From assembly GCF_047495875.1 (NCBI RefSeq), contig NC_092486.1, positions 6,011,815 to 6,075,814 on the forward strand: 64,000 bases of DNA. The letters run 5' to 3'. Source of the DNA: Pithys albifrons albifrons. Taxonomy: Eukaryota > Chordata > Aves > Passeriformes > Thamnophilidae. Position numbers and translations under genes: made by a program. The number at the start of each line of letters is the position of its first letter. Position 1 is the stretch's first letter. The notes beneath the pieces were generated by a model that made no database searches, had not been told where the DNA came from, and was given only the letters and a program-made list of their open reading frames with translations. Below, piece by piece: positions 37,071 through 47,520 of this stretch.

Positions 37071-39179
37071 TTCTGAGTTTCTACATTTTTAAATACTACA
37101 GAAGTTTGTTTAAAATGTGACAGTCATAAAACACTCAGGGGATCTGGCTCCTAAATCCCTTACATGTTTGAGAACATCAACTTTAAGACTGATTGCACTC
37201 TACATTATCATGGGACAACCCATTTTCTTGGAGGTAGTTCAGGATCTGGTGCAAAATGGGTCAACTTTCTGATACAACCTAGCATTGTCCCTTGAACCTT
37301 AAATTGTTAGAGATGTGAAGTTATAAATCAAAACCACAGAAAATAATTTATATTTCTAAACATAGAATTGAAGAGCTACATGATTTATTTCCTTTCATAA
37401 AGATACAGAAGTGAAATTTTTGTTTCAGGCCACGCTACATTTACGATTTTATTTAAGGTGGATTTGTTTTATTTAAAAAATACACTTCCATGAATATGGT
37501 GTACTTACAGGTTGGTTCTACTGATGGATCTCACAGGACCGCATTAATACATATTAAACTTCAGACTATCTTACAGTGAGGCAAAAAGCATGAGAGTTAC
37601 TCCAGTTCCCCTCACACTACGAGTTACTTTCATAAAGAAGTCTTTGTGAAAGTAGCGTAATAGACACTCCTGATCAATGATCTGCAAACATCTTCCTCAA
37701 GTGCCCCACCTCAGGGTGATGTTCAATGATTTTGTAAACTTTTAACAATTCCTCATGTTCCTTTCTGATGGTTGTGGCATCTTGAAAGGAGAATACAGTC
37801 TATAAATCACAAAAGGTCTGAACAAGCACAGCGGCAAAGAGAGGCAACATTTCTGCTGTGCAAAGACAGGAATCTTCTCAAAATCCTCCCGAAAAACTCA
37901 AATAAACCTCAAGGTAACTCAGCTCTAATGAAACTGCACGGGCAACAACTTCATTTTAAGCCTGTGTATCCATGAGGGGCCATTGTCCACAGCTTATTTC
38001 TACAAAGTTCAGTTGCGAGAGGGTGTAAACCCCAACATATTCCCAGGGAAGGTGGCTGTGATGTGTTGCTGTCCCAAGAGGGTGGTTGTTAAAAGCACAT
38101 TGTTCCCCATGCAAATGATGCCCTTCCCTCCAAAAGTGAATAAAGCAAACTAAAATCAGATTCCAAGAGATGGAAAAGAACACGATTTCACAGGTTTTAT
38201 AAATAGTTTACAAAACTCCAGCCTTTCCCAGATCCTCTAGGTGATTCTAACATGCCATTTTCTTTCTGTCCCCATCTGGGGGCTGTAAAAGAGAAGAGTA
38301 ACTAAAAATTGCTTTTTACCACTCATTCCCTTGACTGTTTGGGGTACAATCTGCTTCTTCATCTGCATCTGGATACAGAGCAGCAGGACAAACCCTTGTC
38401 TCTGCCACAGTACCTGCAGTTTTATCCCATTGGATACAAGTAAGCAAGTCCTTTCTGCAACTATTCACACATTTTTACACACAATAACTAGATTTTTCTC
38501 ACTGTCAACATGCTCAGACTACACAAAGTGAATTTCAATAGTAGAGGACTAAGAAGCAAAGCATTTGCTGGGGTAAAAAAAGATGCAAACTCCAGCTCCT
38601 AAGCCAGCGTAGGAAATGGGAAAGAGCTGGGAAATGATTGATCTGCTCATCCCATTGAGCTGCCATAAGGTGCTGTCAAGGTTTTTATATAACTTTCCTT
38701 CAAAAGCCTGTATTTAAATGAGCAAGAAGGCAAAAGCAGAGATAACAAAAGGCAAATTTCCTTAATTTTGCAGAAAGGGACACAGCTGAGATCCATTTCT
38801 AACCCTCATCTCTTCCACTGACCCTCTAATCTCCCGTGCCAGCCTTTTCAGCCCAGGAGACAACTGTGGGACTGGATGGTGGCCAGAATAAATAAAAATT
38901 TTAAAACCCCCAGAACTAGGTTAATAAGCAATCCTTTCTTCTTGAAGTGTTATTATTAAGCTTCAGCAGTAACATTATTTCACGTATCAGCTAAACCAGT
39001 GCTTGAACTGCTGCTTGATGAGCACCCTCTTGGCTGGGTGTTGATACTGCACTCCTCGTGTCACTCCTCTCACAGATTCCAGCCTTCACATCCCTGATGC
39101 TCCCAAACAAGAGGTTTCATATCCATTGTATAAGGAGTGCTTACTGACAGATATTGAGACCCCATGGTAGGTAACATAA
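37071..39179. other. AT-rich noncoding stretch
   Basis: No exon, RNA gene or confident repeat was found. Open frames are 66-75 codons at most. Confidence 0.4.
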
Positions 39180-39400
39180 TCAATAATCAGCTCTCCAACA
39201 GTCTGTATAACAAATTATAGTTGGCATTTAATAGAAATGCAAATCAGAAATAGCTTTAACACATCAGTTGGTGTCTTAAGTCACATAATAAATGCACCAC
39301 TGTCCTGTTACATATTAATTAATAGCACTATACATCTTTAATGTATTAACAAAGATGTCATTCAGATAGGAAAATTCAGTTCATTTAAAATAGCAATGAG
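39180..39400. promoter_or_regulatory. Candidate conserved noncoding element
   Basis: Contains AATCAATAATCAGC, ACAAATTATAG, GAAATGCAAATCAG (octamer-like), CACATAATAAATGC, ATATTAATTAATAGC and TAATGTATTAAC in about 200 bp. These are homeodomain- and POU-like words at high density. Conservation has not been tested. Confidence 0.3.
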
Positions 39401-41444
39401 GTTGCAAATGTCCAGTATTTAAAAATTCACCTGCTCTTTTTAGTCACGACAAAAGGTCCCTTAACTAACACATAACTGCCTCATAAAACTTAAATTGCAG
39501 ATAAAATTAAACTGAGCACTTAGGAGTACTGCTACAGCATGTTTGACTCTAGGTTAGCACAGAACACAACAGCCAGAGCCAGCAGCAGCCCCAGACCAGC
39601 AGAATTAACCAAAGAACCACTCCAGAAGCTGCATTATTTTTTGACATGGTATGTGCTTGAAGCAGTTCTCTGCAGTAATGGAAATCAAGACAACTATTCA
39701 ATTTGTAACCTCACAAGTGTCCCTGCTTGTCTGTGTATTCACCCAGCACTGGCTGGGCTATAGATACTCTTTTATCAGGCAGCAAAGCCACCAGGAGCAG
39801 AGCAGCCCTGTCTTAAGTGGCACATATTGACCTGTAAATATTAAAGCTTTCAACCCTGAGTTCCCCCGAGGTGATTACAGCCCACTCAGAGATGATTTTT
39901 TTTTCCACTTAGTTTCACACTTTGCAACATGTCGGTTTGAAAACTCCCAAAGACCAAACCAAAATATCTACAGGGGCACCAACGGTATTTTTACTCTGAG
40001 AGTTTTCCTTTCATACAACACCAAAAGAGATGTATTTACAACCTATTGGGATTTTTCACACGCCTGAAGTCAGTGCAGAAAAGCTTTCTTTGCTCTAGGA
40101 CTAAGAATTATGCTAGAAAATTTAACATAATTACTCCTTCCCTACCTTGTTAGTAAGGGCCCCAACCTCAACCTCCCCAACCACCTTCACTCCGTGTGGT
40201 CCATCTCACTGTTTCCTGTGTCCTCTGCAGAAGCTGTTGATGCCCAGAAATATTTGTCTGTGTTCAGAGCAGCTTTCAACATCTTCCCCACCAACACCAC
40301 AACTGCTCAGAGCTGTTGTAATGCAAGAAAAATAACAGGAAAGGCTAACTGGAATAAAGGATAATCAGGCAGGACTTCCCTCCATTTGATATAACAGCAG
40401 ACACAACCTAAGTGGCTGTACCACTGACCTGCCCAGGCACGTGCTCCTGGTTCCTCCCAAGCAGCAAAAGAGCCTCACGCAGTCACCTTTGTATAAAAAC
40501 AGTGTGGAATCACTGATTCCATGGGATCAGCTAAGTTACATTGCTCTCTGTAGCTGTTCCTAATACTGGATCCTGACTATTCCTGCTGAGCCTGCACTCA
40601 CATCCACAGCCAATGCCTGCTGAATTCTCATCTAGCCTCTGGCTTATGTTAATTCCAATACTGAAAACACGAAATCCCACTATCTTGCTGTCCTTTTGAA
40701 CAGCAGTTAAATGAAGTTTGATTTTCCATTTGGGCATAGATGCTCTGAGAGATACAGGAGCTCTGGGGGGGAGGCACAGAACAAAAAACAAACTGTTTTT
40801 GTTCTTAAATAAAGTGAGCTATTTGTTATGAAGTCCTAGCAGGTATCCAGCCCCTCAGTAAAATGATACTCAGAAGAAAAACCAAAAAACCTCCACATGC
40901 CTAAATTCCTGCAAAAGACTCTCCAAATAATACTAGTGGAGCTAAAGAGATAAAGTAGCTCTTTTACTAGAAGCTTCCAGGTGCGTACCCAAAGCATACA
41001 CCTGTACAACAGCTAAATGTTACAGTTTCTGCAACTTGAAATAATTAACATATTCAATTTCTACAGCCACCCCGTGGTACCATTTTCTCCTGCTACCCAC
41101 CCTCAGAACTTCTCAGAACAGCCCCTTGGAGCCCCTCTGGGGGGTTTAAACTTAATCCTCTGTTGTGCCTTCAAACTATCTTATTGTCTCAGTTGGAGTT
41201 GTTCCTCAACACAGCAGGCCCTTGGTCGCATGACAATAAAGTTCAGGAATGTGTCAGAAAGGGCTTAGTAACCTCTAAACACCACCAAAAGTGTGAGACA
41301 CTTAGGAAAACTTACTTAATTTACATAACTCAATAAAAAGATCTGCACAAGGCACACTAAAACCCTTAGGCACCACCTTCAAAGCCACAAAAATAAAACT
41401 GACCCTTATTCCCACCATCTTTTTCCATTAATTACTTTATGTAG
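39401..41444. other. AT-rich noncoding stretch
   Basis: No supported feature. Frames of 62-86 codons have no domain or splice support. Confidence 0.4.
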
Positions 41445-41890
41445 TGTTGTAGGTTGTTAAACTTTTCTACCTCTATCCCCTAGATGAAAAGTTTAACTTC
41501 TTACCTGGAATGTTCTATTTTGGTGGACATATCAGCTGAAGTAAGAAAAGCAGCAACAACCTCATTAAGGGTCAAGCCCCTTACCCCTCCCAAATTCAAG
41601 CCAGGGAACTAAAGTTAGTGGGGCTCCTTATTGAGCCTTTGTACCTACTGTCATTTGGCTCCTCCCTTGCCCAGGTGCATCGTGGAAAGGGGAGTGGGTG
41701 TGGCCAGAGGTGTATAAGCCCCAGCCTCAGTTAGGGGGCTCACTCACCTCTTGGGCTTCAGTGGGTTAAGAACTCTCCCTTTCTGTCTTTGTTGGGATCT
41801 CAGGCGTTTCTTCAGCTGTTTCAAATAAGCTATTTGGTCTTGGAGAAGCAGCATTGTATCTAGCAATGAAGAGCATACCTTTGAATTCAG
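41445..41890 (+). mobile_element. LTR-like promoter segment (uncertain)
   Basis: The block begins with TGTTGT and contains a GTGTATAAGCCCCAGCC TATA-like box at about 41,711. It continues with a GGGGGCTCACTCACCTC / GGGCTTCAGTGGG / AACTCTCCCTTTCTGTC order that resembles the R-U5 part of retroviral LTRs. A perfect 12-bp inverted repeat (GTTAAACTTTTC at 41,456-41,467; GAAAAGTTTAAC at 41,486-41,497) lies near the left end. No canonical AATAAA and no target-site duplication were found. A host promoter is an alternative. Confidence 0.33.
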
Positions 41891-42425
41891 AGGTATTTCA
41901 GTTAATAATTAGTTTGTTAATTAATTCTTAAAGTAATATTTTTCTGCTTGATGTTCAGAAATGGCAGAGCACTCTTGTATTTTTTTTAAGTAGCACTGTA
42001 CGTTTTTGCATTTCTGGATCATCTTTTAGCAACTTGGGGTTTTTCATAAGTTTTCTGAAGTTTTGAGATGAAATTACTGCATGTGGAAGGTGGCTTCATG
42101 CATTCAGGTTTCCAAGTTATTTGTTGGGGGTTGTGACCGAGAAAGGGAGTGAGGGCTATGGTGCCATGTTCAGAATTACTAGCAAGGAGAGCAGTGTCCA
42201 GGAATAGTCCTCCAAATGCCCATGAAGGTACCTGCTGACTTTTCAAATGTGCCCCTTAAATTTGTCTGTCTTGCATCCAGATGTTCTCTGAGGTGTCAGC
42301 CACAGCCTCTGACTCCTGCTGTAGGTTGTGTCCTGAGCACCTCACTGGATTTGAAAAACAATGACTACTGGAACAGTTGGGTTTGCCTGATGGGCTGCTG
42401 AGCACACGCATCACTATCAGCGGAT
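41891..42425. other. Noncoding, nothing recognised
   Basis: Transition from AT-rich DNA to the CpG-rich block. Short frames on both strands overlap and lack support. If the adjacent block is a 5' LTR on the minus strand, its primer-binding site would lie here, but I see no convincing tRNA-complementary sequence. Confidence 0.4.
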
Positions 42426-42988
42426 TGTAAATAGTCACCGATACGGTAGAGAGGTTTTTGCTTCCAGGAGCAAGGCTAGGAAACCGGCAAGCAGGGCTCC
42501 CCTAGGATCAGGCCCCTTAGAAGCGACGTCGGCTCCTCTCACCCCCCGGCCCGGCGACCGCCCCGAACGGAACAAGGCCGCACTCGCCAGGAGTCCACGA
42601 GGACAATCCCAGTTTAATGCCGCGCGCTCGCTTATAAGGAGAGCATGGGAGTTCCCCGGATGTAGGTGGGGAAGAGGGGCGGAGACGGGGCGGAGTAACG
42701 CACTGCATCGGGTGCAAGCAAACGAAGGGAAGCAGCGGCAAAAGGACCAATGGGAGAATGAGATGGCCGGGGAAATTCTACCCTAGGGCTGCCGGCACTC
42801 CGAGGCAGGGACAGCCCCCGCCCGGGCTCCAGCGGCGCCTCGTGGGCGGCCCCGCCGGCAACCGCCCCCATGGCCGGGGCGGGCCAGGACAGGGGGCTGC
42901 GACCCGGAGGGTTTTGTGGGAAGAGGAAACTTGGATAAGGAACGACTAAGGGAAAAATAACCAGGGTAGCCACATTAAGGGTTTAACA
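42426..42988 (-). mobile_element. CpG-rich LTR-like block, probable ERVK-type LTR
   Basis: On the minus strand this 563-bp block starts TGTTAAACCC and ends TTTACA, fitting TG...CA LTR ends. It contains a CCCATTGGTCC CCAAT-type box (about 42,750), repeated CCGCCCC GC boxes (about 42,675-42,695), a CCTTATAAGCGAGCGCG TATA box (about 42,630-42,645) and a CATTAAA poly(A)-like signal soon after. That order is typical of retroviral LTRs, and the start and U5 texture recall passerine ERVK LTRs. Against it, I found no matching target-site duplications and no purine-rich tract next to the presumed U3 start. A host CpG-island promoter is the main alternative. Confidence 0.45.
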
Positions 42989-42989
42989 T

Positions 42990-43157
42990 TTAAACTGGGG
43001 AAACATCAATATAAGGTATGAACTTATTAGAGTCCTTATAAATCTCTCGCAGAACTTCCATGTTCGGGGAGCCGGGTTCCTGGACTTCGGCGTCCTTGTC
43101 TATCCATCTCTTGTAGTATTTTTGCCACTGTATAAACCCCGGGTCTACTCTGACACA
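42990..43157 (-). pseudogene. 55-codon open frame ending 1 nt from the LTR-like block
   Basis: A minus-strand frame with no stop for 55 codons ends at a TAA at 42,990-42,992, one base before the presumed U3 start of the LTR-like block. The upstream stop is at 43,158-43,160 and there is no suitable start codon at its head. The composition is protein-like (aromatic and charged residues, no low complexity). Its position fits the decayed 3' end of a retroviral internal region, but I recognise no family. It could equally be chance or part of a host exon. Confidence 0.25.
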
Positions 43158-43182
43158 TCACTTTTGGTTTTCTTTCTCATAG

Positions 43183-43284
43183 ATCATCTGAACATAACCC
43201 AGCAACCACAGGAACATCTGAGCCAGCTGAGGCAGCCTTCCTTCACATCAAAGACATTCACATCCTCAGTTTTCCAAAAGATAA
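43183..43284 (+). CDS. Candidate internal exon, unidentified host gene
   Basis: A strong acceptor (polypyrimidine run ending TTTCTTTCTCATAG, with a CTCTGAC branch-point-like word about 30 nt upstream) precedes a 102-bp block followed by a consensus donor, AAGATAA|GTAAG. The length is a multiple of 3. Two of three plus frames are open; one reads SSEHNPATTGTSEPAEAAFL near its start, the other HLNITQQPQEHLSQLRQPSF. Both are compatible in phase with the candidate exon at 44,726. I do not recognise the protein. Because it lies next to an LTR-like block, a retroviral or spurious splice pair cannot be excluded. Confidence 0.28.
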
Positions 43285-44725
43285 GTAAGAGGACTTTGAC
43301 TAGGAGAAGGGATGGGGGGGTGGGTGTCCAAGTTTGTGGTTTGTTGTGAGGGCTTTTGAAATGGGCGTAGGGGAAAGGGAGACTGTGGGGTGATAGTCCT
43401 GATAACTTCTTGATGGGTTAAAGGAAACACCTGAGTTCCTGGAGGAGTGCTCTCAAAATTGTCAGTTGGTAGTGGTTATACAGGAAGGGATGAAGAATCC
43501 AAGTGGCTTCCTAAAAGTGCTTAAGCCAAACTGATAGGATTAATGGAGAATGGAATATTATGGAGACAGCCTGGCCTTTTTTTGCCATATCGATGAGGAC
43601 ACAGGGATCTAACTTTAAGGTTTGTGTCACCTGTCTATCACCCTAGAAAGTATTATTGACTATAGCCACTCAAATTGCTTTGGGAAAAAAGGATAACAAG
43701 AGATTGGACATGAGCCAAAAATGGAGAGAAATGCTATTCATCTGTGGAGGTAGCCAGTGAGCTGTCCTATCTCCTCCCACCTCATTTGTTGGGGTTAGTG
43801 GTTTGCTTTAAGGTGTGCAGTCCCTTATCTTGTTGAGTTAAAATGTATGCTAGTGGGAAGAGTGCTTTTCTTGGGTTTGTATCACAGCAATTTGAGCTTA
43901 TAAAAAAAATGAGTGCATTGCTGATGCTGTTAATATGAGCAGCTGCATTGTGCCTGGAGAGGACCCAGACCCACAGTCCTAGTGCAGCTTCCCTGGGACA
44001 GGGACAGTGCCAGGAGTTAAGCAAGTCCCTGCAAAGGATGGAGTAAATCTGCTCCTTGCATCTGTAAGGAAAGACTGAGTAGTAGGGAAGGGGAGCATTT
44101 ATATGCTGTATTGAGATTTCCATCTGATCCCATGTGCAGCAGTGATGGGGTGGCTGGGTTTGGTCTGGGCCTGTGAGGATCAGCCCTAAACAACCCCACC
44201 TCACCAGAGGGCCCTGAATCCTCAAGGGAAATGTCCAGTAGGAACCAGACCAGTCGATAGTTATTGCAGAGGAAAAACCATGCAAAAGAAAAGGTACTTC
44301 TGTTCTTTGTGGCAATCCTGTAATGCCTTGTGCAGTCTCTGTGTACTGTTCTTGGAGTGACTACCCAGTGTGTGTCTAACAAAACCTGTTAGAAAGGTAG
44401 TCAGGGATTGGAATTGGGGTCTGATCCCTACAGACTCTTGCAAAGCCTGAAGGACTGCAGTGATGAGTGTGCTCAGCAAAGGAGGTTTCTCAGTATCTGC
44501 TCAGATTTCCCTCAGCTCTGGGGGCCTGGTGGCCAGCTGGAGGTGGCGGGGACACACATGGGACCCCTTGAGCTTTGTGGGAGGAGCTGGGGGTTGGCAC
44601 TGTGCGATTTTTTGTTCTTTGGGGTTTTTTCCTGGTTTTCTGATTTCCTTTTTGAGCTCTGTGGTGGTAGGGAGAAAAATCTGGAAACAAATCAAACTGA
44701 AGGGATTTCCTGAGTTGCTTTGCAG
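43285..44725. other. Candidate intron or noncoding
   Basis: If the flanking exons are real, this is a 1,441-bp intron with GT...AG ends. Three overlapping minus-strand frames (43,782-44,315; 44,017-44,382; 44,261-44,479) of up to 177 codons lie in it. They have no domain I recognise. Decayed retroviral internal sequence is possible but unproven. Confidence 0.3.
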
Positions 44726-44979
44726 AGAAGTGCCACCTTCAGAGGATGCACAAATCCACCAGGAAGTCAATGAAGGAGCTGTGGAAAGTGCAGCAGAGTG
44801 CAGGGAGCAGCCACTGTCCCAGCTCCCTGGTTTTGGAGGCATTAGTCCACCTACGGAAAGGAAAAAAGCCTCCCCGTCTTGTTTTCAGCCCTGCAGAGGA
44901 ATGTCGTGTTCCAGAATTTCGGAGGGATTTGTGTGTGTCCTGTGCTGGCAGCTGCGTGTCTTGGGAGCCCATGGAGTGA
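44726..44979 (+). CDS. Candidate terminal exon, unidentified host gene
   Basis: An acceptor-like TTTCCTGAGTTGCTTTGCAG precedes a non-repetitive block with two open plus frames. One (KCHLQRMHKSTRKSMKELWK at its start) joins in phase to the exon at 43,183-43,284 and ends at a TGA at 44,977-44,979, just before the minisatellite. The other (EVPPSEDAQIHQEVNEGAVE at its start) also joins in phase but runs on into the G-rich repeat. The block looks more protein-like than the DNA around it. No poly(A) signal is evident downstream. I cannot name the protein. Confidence 0.27.
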
Positions 44980-44982
44980 CAT

Positions 44983-45215
44983 ACATTGGGGGGACATGGG
45001 GGGACATGGGGGGACAAGGGGAGGACATGGGGGGAGGACACGGGGAGGACATGGGGGGACATCAGGGGGACAGGGGGGTACATCGGGGGGACATGGGGAG
45101 GACATGAGGGAGATGGGGTGGACATGAGGGATGCAGGGGACATGGGGGAAACATGGGGGGAACATTGGGTACATGGGAAGGATATGGGGGGACATGCGGG
45201 GGACATGGGATGTCC
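44983..45215 (+). repeat. G-rich minisatellite, GGGGGACAT-type units
   Basis: Degenerate 9- to 12-bp units built on GGGGGACATG run in tandem, many with G-runs of four to six. The plus strand therefore has many potential G-quadruplex-forming runs. Open frames of 65-215 codons through this block (glycine- and aspartate-rich on plus, proline-rich on minus) are by-products of the repeat. Confidence 0.92.
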
Positions 45216-45924
45216 AGGGAAGTCCATGGGGGCCCAGAGGGGTTCAGAGGGGTCCAAAGCGTTTTGGGGGGTCCAGGAGGGTTCAAGTTGGTCCAGAAGG
45301 GTCCAGGGGTTTTCCCTGGGGGTATGAGGGGGGGTCAATGGGGGCCCTAGGAGGATTCAAGGTGGTCCAGGAATGTTCAGGGGAGTCCGGGAGGGTTCAG
45401 GGGGTTTTACAGGAGTGGAAGGGGGTTTCACAGGGGTCCAAGGGGGTCCAGGAGAGTTTCGGAGGGTCCAGGGGGTTTTGGGAGGGGGTCCAGGAGTGTC
45501 CAGGGGAATCTCAGAGGTGTCCAGGAAGGTTCCAAGGGGCCCAGGAGGGTCCAAGGGGTCCCAGGCGGGTTCGAGAGGGGTCCAGGGGGCTTCAGGGGGT
45601 TTGGAGGGGTCCACGGGAGTCCAAGTGTGATTCAAGAGAGTCCAAGGGGTCCAAGGTTTTTGGGAGTGTCAAGGGGGGGTGGGGGGATGGTGCAAAGTGG
45701 TCCAAGAGAGTTGAGGAAAGTCCAAGGGGGATTCAGGAGGGTCCAGGGGAGTTCAGGAGGGTCCAAAGGGATCCAGGAGAAGTCAGAGTGGAATGAGGGG
45801 GGTCTCACAGTGGATGAAGGTGGTAAGGTGAGTCTCAGAAGAGTCACAGGGAGGTAAGGGGAGGTAAGAGTGGTCAGGGGGTGCCTGGGGCACTCAGGGA
45901 CCCCCATTGCCCACAGCCCAGCAA
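45216..45924 (+). repeat. GGTCCA-type minisatellite
   Basis: Tandem degenerate units of about 9-10 bp based on GGGTCCAGGAGGGTTCAAG. They become less regular after about 45,790 (GTGAGTCTCAGAAGAG, GGAGGTAAGG). The plus strand is G-rich. The 221-codon plus frame and opposing minus frames are repeat-driven and not genes. Confidence 0.88.
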
Positions 45925-46263
45925 TGTTGTTCCTCGGGAACCTCCCTTGGGGGCCCCTGGTGCCCGAAATGTTGTCCCTCGGCAACCCCCCTTGGGGACC
46001 CCCGGTGCCCGAAATACCGCCCCTCGGCAACCCCCCCTTAGGGACCCCCGGCGCCCGAGGGGTCGCCCTGCGGCAACCCCCCCTCGGGTAACCCCGGCGC
46101 CCTCGGGGTCACCCTGCGGCAACCCCCCCCTCGGGTAACCCCGGCGCCCGAGGGGTCGCCCCTCGGCAAACCCCCTTGGGGACCCCCGGCTCCCAAGGGG
46201 TTGCCCCTCGTCAAACCCCCCTTGGGGACCCCCGGTGCCCGAGTGCTTGCCCCTCGGCAATCC
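45925..46263 (+). repeat. 45-bp-type GC-rich repeat, proximal diverged block
   Basis: About seven or eight diverged units of roughly 41-46 bp with the shared order CCTTGGGGACCCCCGG, TGCCCGA, then GTCCCTCGGCAACCCC. The same unit forms the regular array at 47,521-48,425. Here the units vary in length and include variants with CGCCCGAGGGGTCG. The plus strand is C-rich, opposite to the preceding minisatellites. Confidence 0.85.
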
Positions 46264-46550
46264 CCCCTTTTCCCTGGGCGCAAAGCTCGACAGCGCGTGC
46301 CACGTGCTGGTCGGGGAAAGTGCCGTTTTTCAGCCCAGAATTCAAGGCGGACAAAGAATCCTCCCTGGGAAAAGGTGCCAGGACAGAAAGCGATTGTTCC
46401 TTTTCTAGGGTTAATGGGGCCCCATCATTGGCACCTGAGAGCCCACGGCTGCCACCTTTTCCCTGGGCGAAGAGCTGGACAGTGCGTGCCACGTGCGGGT
46501 CCTGGGAGGAATCTTCGTCCGTCTGGAATTCTGATTCCAGACGGACCCAA
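46264..46550 (+). repeat. Isolated, diverged copy of the 189-bp satellite
   Basis: About one and a half units of the 189-bp element occur alone inside the minisatellite zone. They include TTTTCCCTGGGCGCAAAGCT, TGCCACGTGC, TTTTTCAGCCCAGAATTC, CCTTTTCTAGGG and GGCCCCATCATTGGCACC, in the same order as the main array more than 3 kb downstream. Compared with that array it has many substitutions. The right end turns back on itself at the hairpin at 46,517-46,546. It may be an ancestral or transposed unit. Confidence 0.88.
46517..46546. repeat. 13-bp perfect palindrome at an inversion point
   Basis: GTCCGTCTGGAAT (46,517-46,529) and ATTCCAGACGGAC (46,534-46,546) are exact reverse complements with a 4-nt loop. 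In the satellite the first arm normally occurs only on the opposite strand, as GGACGGACGAAG. The local order therefore shows a small inversion or fold-back at the edge of the isolated unit. Confidence 0.85.
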
Positions 46551-47520
46551 ATTCCTTGGGCACCCCCGGTGCCCGAAATGCGGTACCTCGGAGAAGCCAC
46601 TTGGGGGCCCCCAGAGACTCCCAGAGACCCCCAAGGGACCCCCCAGGGACCCCCCAGAGACTCTCCGAGATTCCCAGAGACACCCAGGGACCCCCCAGGG
46701 ACCCCCAGGAAGCCACAGAGATCTGCCAGAGAACCCCCAATGACCCCCAGAGAACCCCCAGAGACTCTCAGAGACCCCCCAGGGACCCCCGGTGCCCGAA
46801 ATGTCGTCCCTCGGAGAACCCGCCTTGGGGACCCCCAGTGCCCGAAATGTCGTCCCTGGGACAACCCCCTTGGGGACCCCAGAGACCCCCAGAGACCCCC
46901 CCCAGGGACCCCCCAGGGACACCCAGAGACCCCGGAGATTCCCAGACACTCCCAGGGACACCCAGGGACCCCCCAGGAAGCTACAGAGATCTCCCAGAGA
47001 ACCCCCAGTTTCCCCCAGAGACCCCCCCCAGAGACTGTCAGAGGTCCCCAGACACCCCAGGGACCCCCAGAGACTCTCAGAGACCCTCCATGGACACCCA
47101 GAGACCCCCAGAGATCCCCCAGGGACCCCCCAGAGATCCCAAGGACCCCCCAGGGGCCCCCACAGACCCCCAGAAACCCCCCTGTGACCCCCCCAGAACC
47201 CCCCTGAGGATCCCCTGGAACACCCCAGAAACCCCCAGGCACCCCCTGAGACTCCCAGAGAACCCCAGAGACCCTCAGGGACCCCCCAGGGACGCCCAGA
47301 GACCTCCCAGAGACGCCTCCGAGACCCCCCAGGGACCCCCATAGACCTCCCAGAGATCACGAGAGACCCCCCAGGGACCTCCAGAGACCCCCAGGGACCC
47401 ACCCTGGGACCCCCAGAGAACCCCAGGGACCCACAGGAACCCCTCATAGATCCCCCAGAGACCTCCAGAGACCACCAGAGATGCCCCAGAGACACCCCAA
47501 AAACCCCCACAGGGACCGCC
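46551..47520 (+). repeat. C-rich minisatellite with interspersed 45-bp units
   Basis: CAGAGACCCCCAGGGACCCC-type units of about 9-11 bp fill the block. Single 45-bp-type units lie at about 46,553-46,600, and two more at about 46,787-46,880. An AGGAAGC(C/T)ACAGAGATCT marker recurs at about 46,706 and 46,975 (269 bp apart) and again at about 48,520, showing duplicated larger blocks. The plus strand is strongly C-rich. Long overlapping frames on both strands (up to 361 codons) come from the stop-free repeat and are not genes. Confidence 0.88.

Noticed and set aside
43782..44479. Overlapping minus-strand frames as a retroviral envelope remnant
   Set aside because: The position is suggestive beside an LTR-like block, but I could see no family motif, so they are left unassigned.
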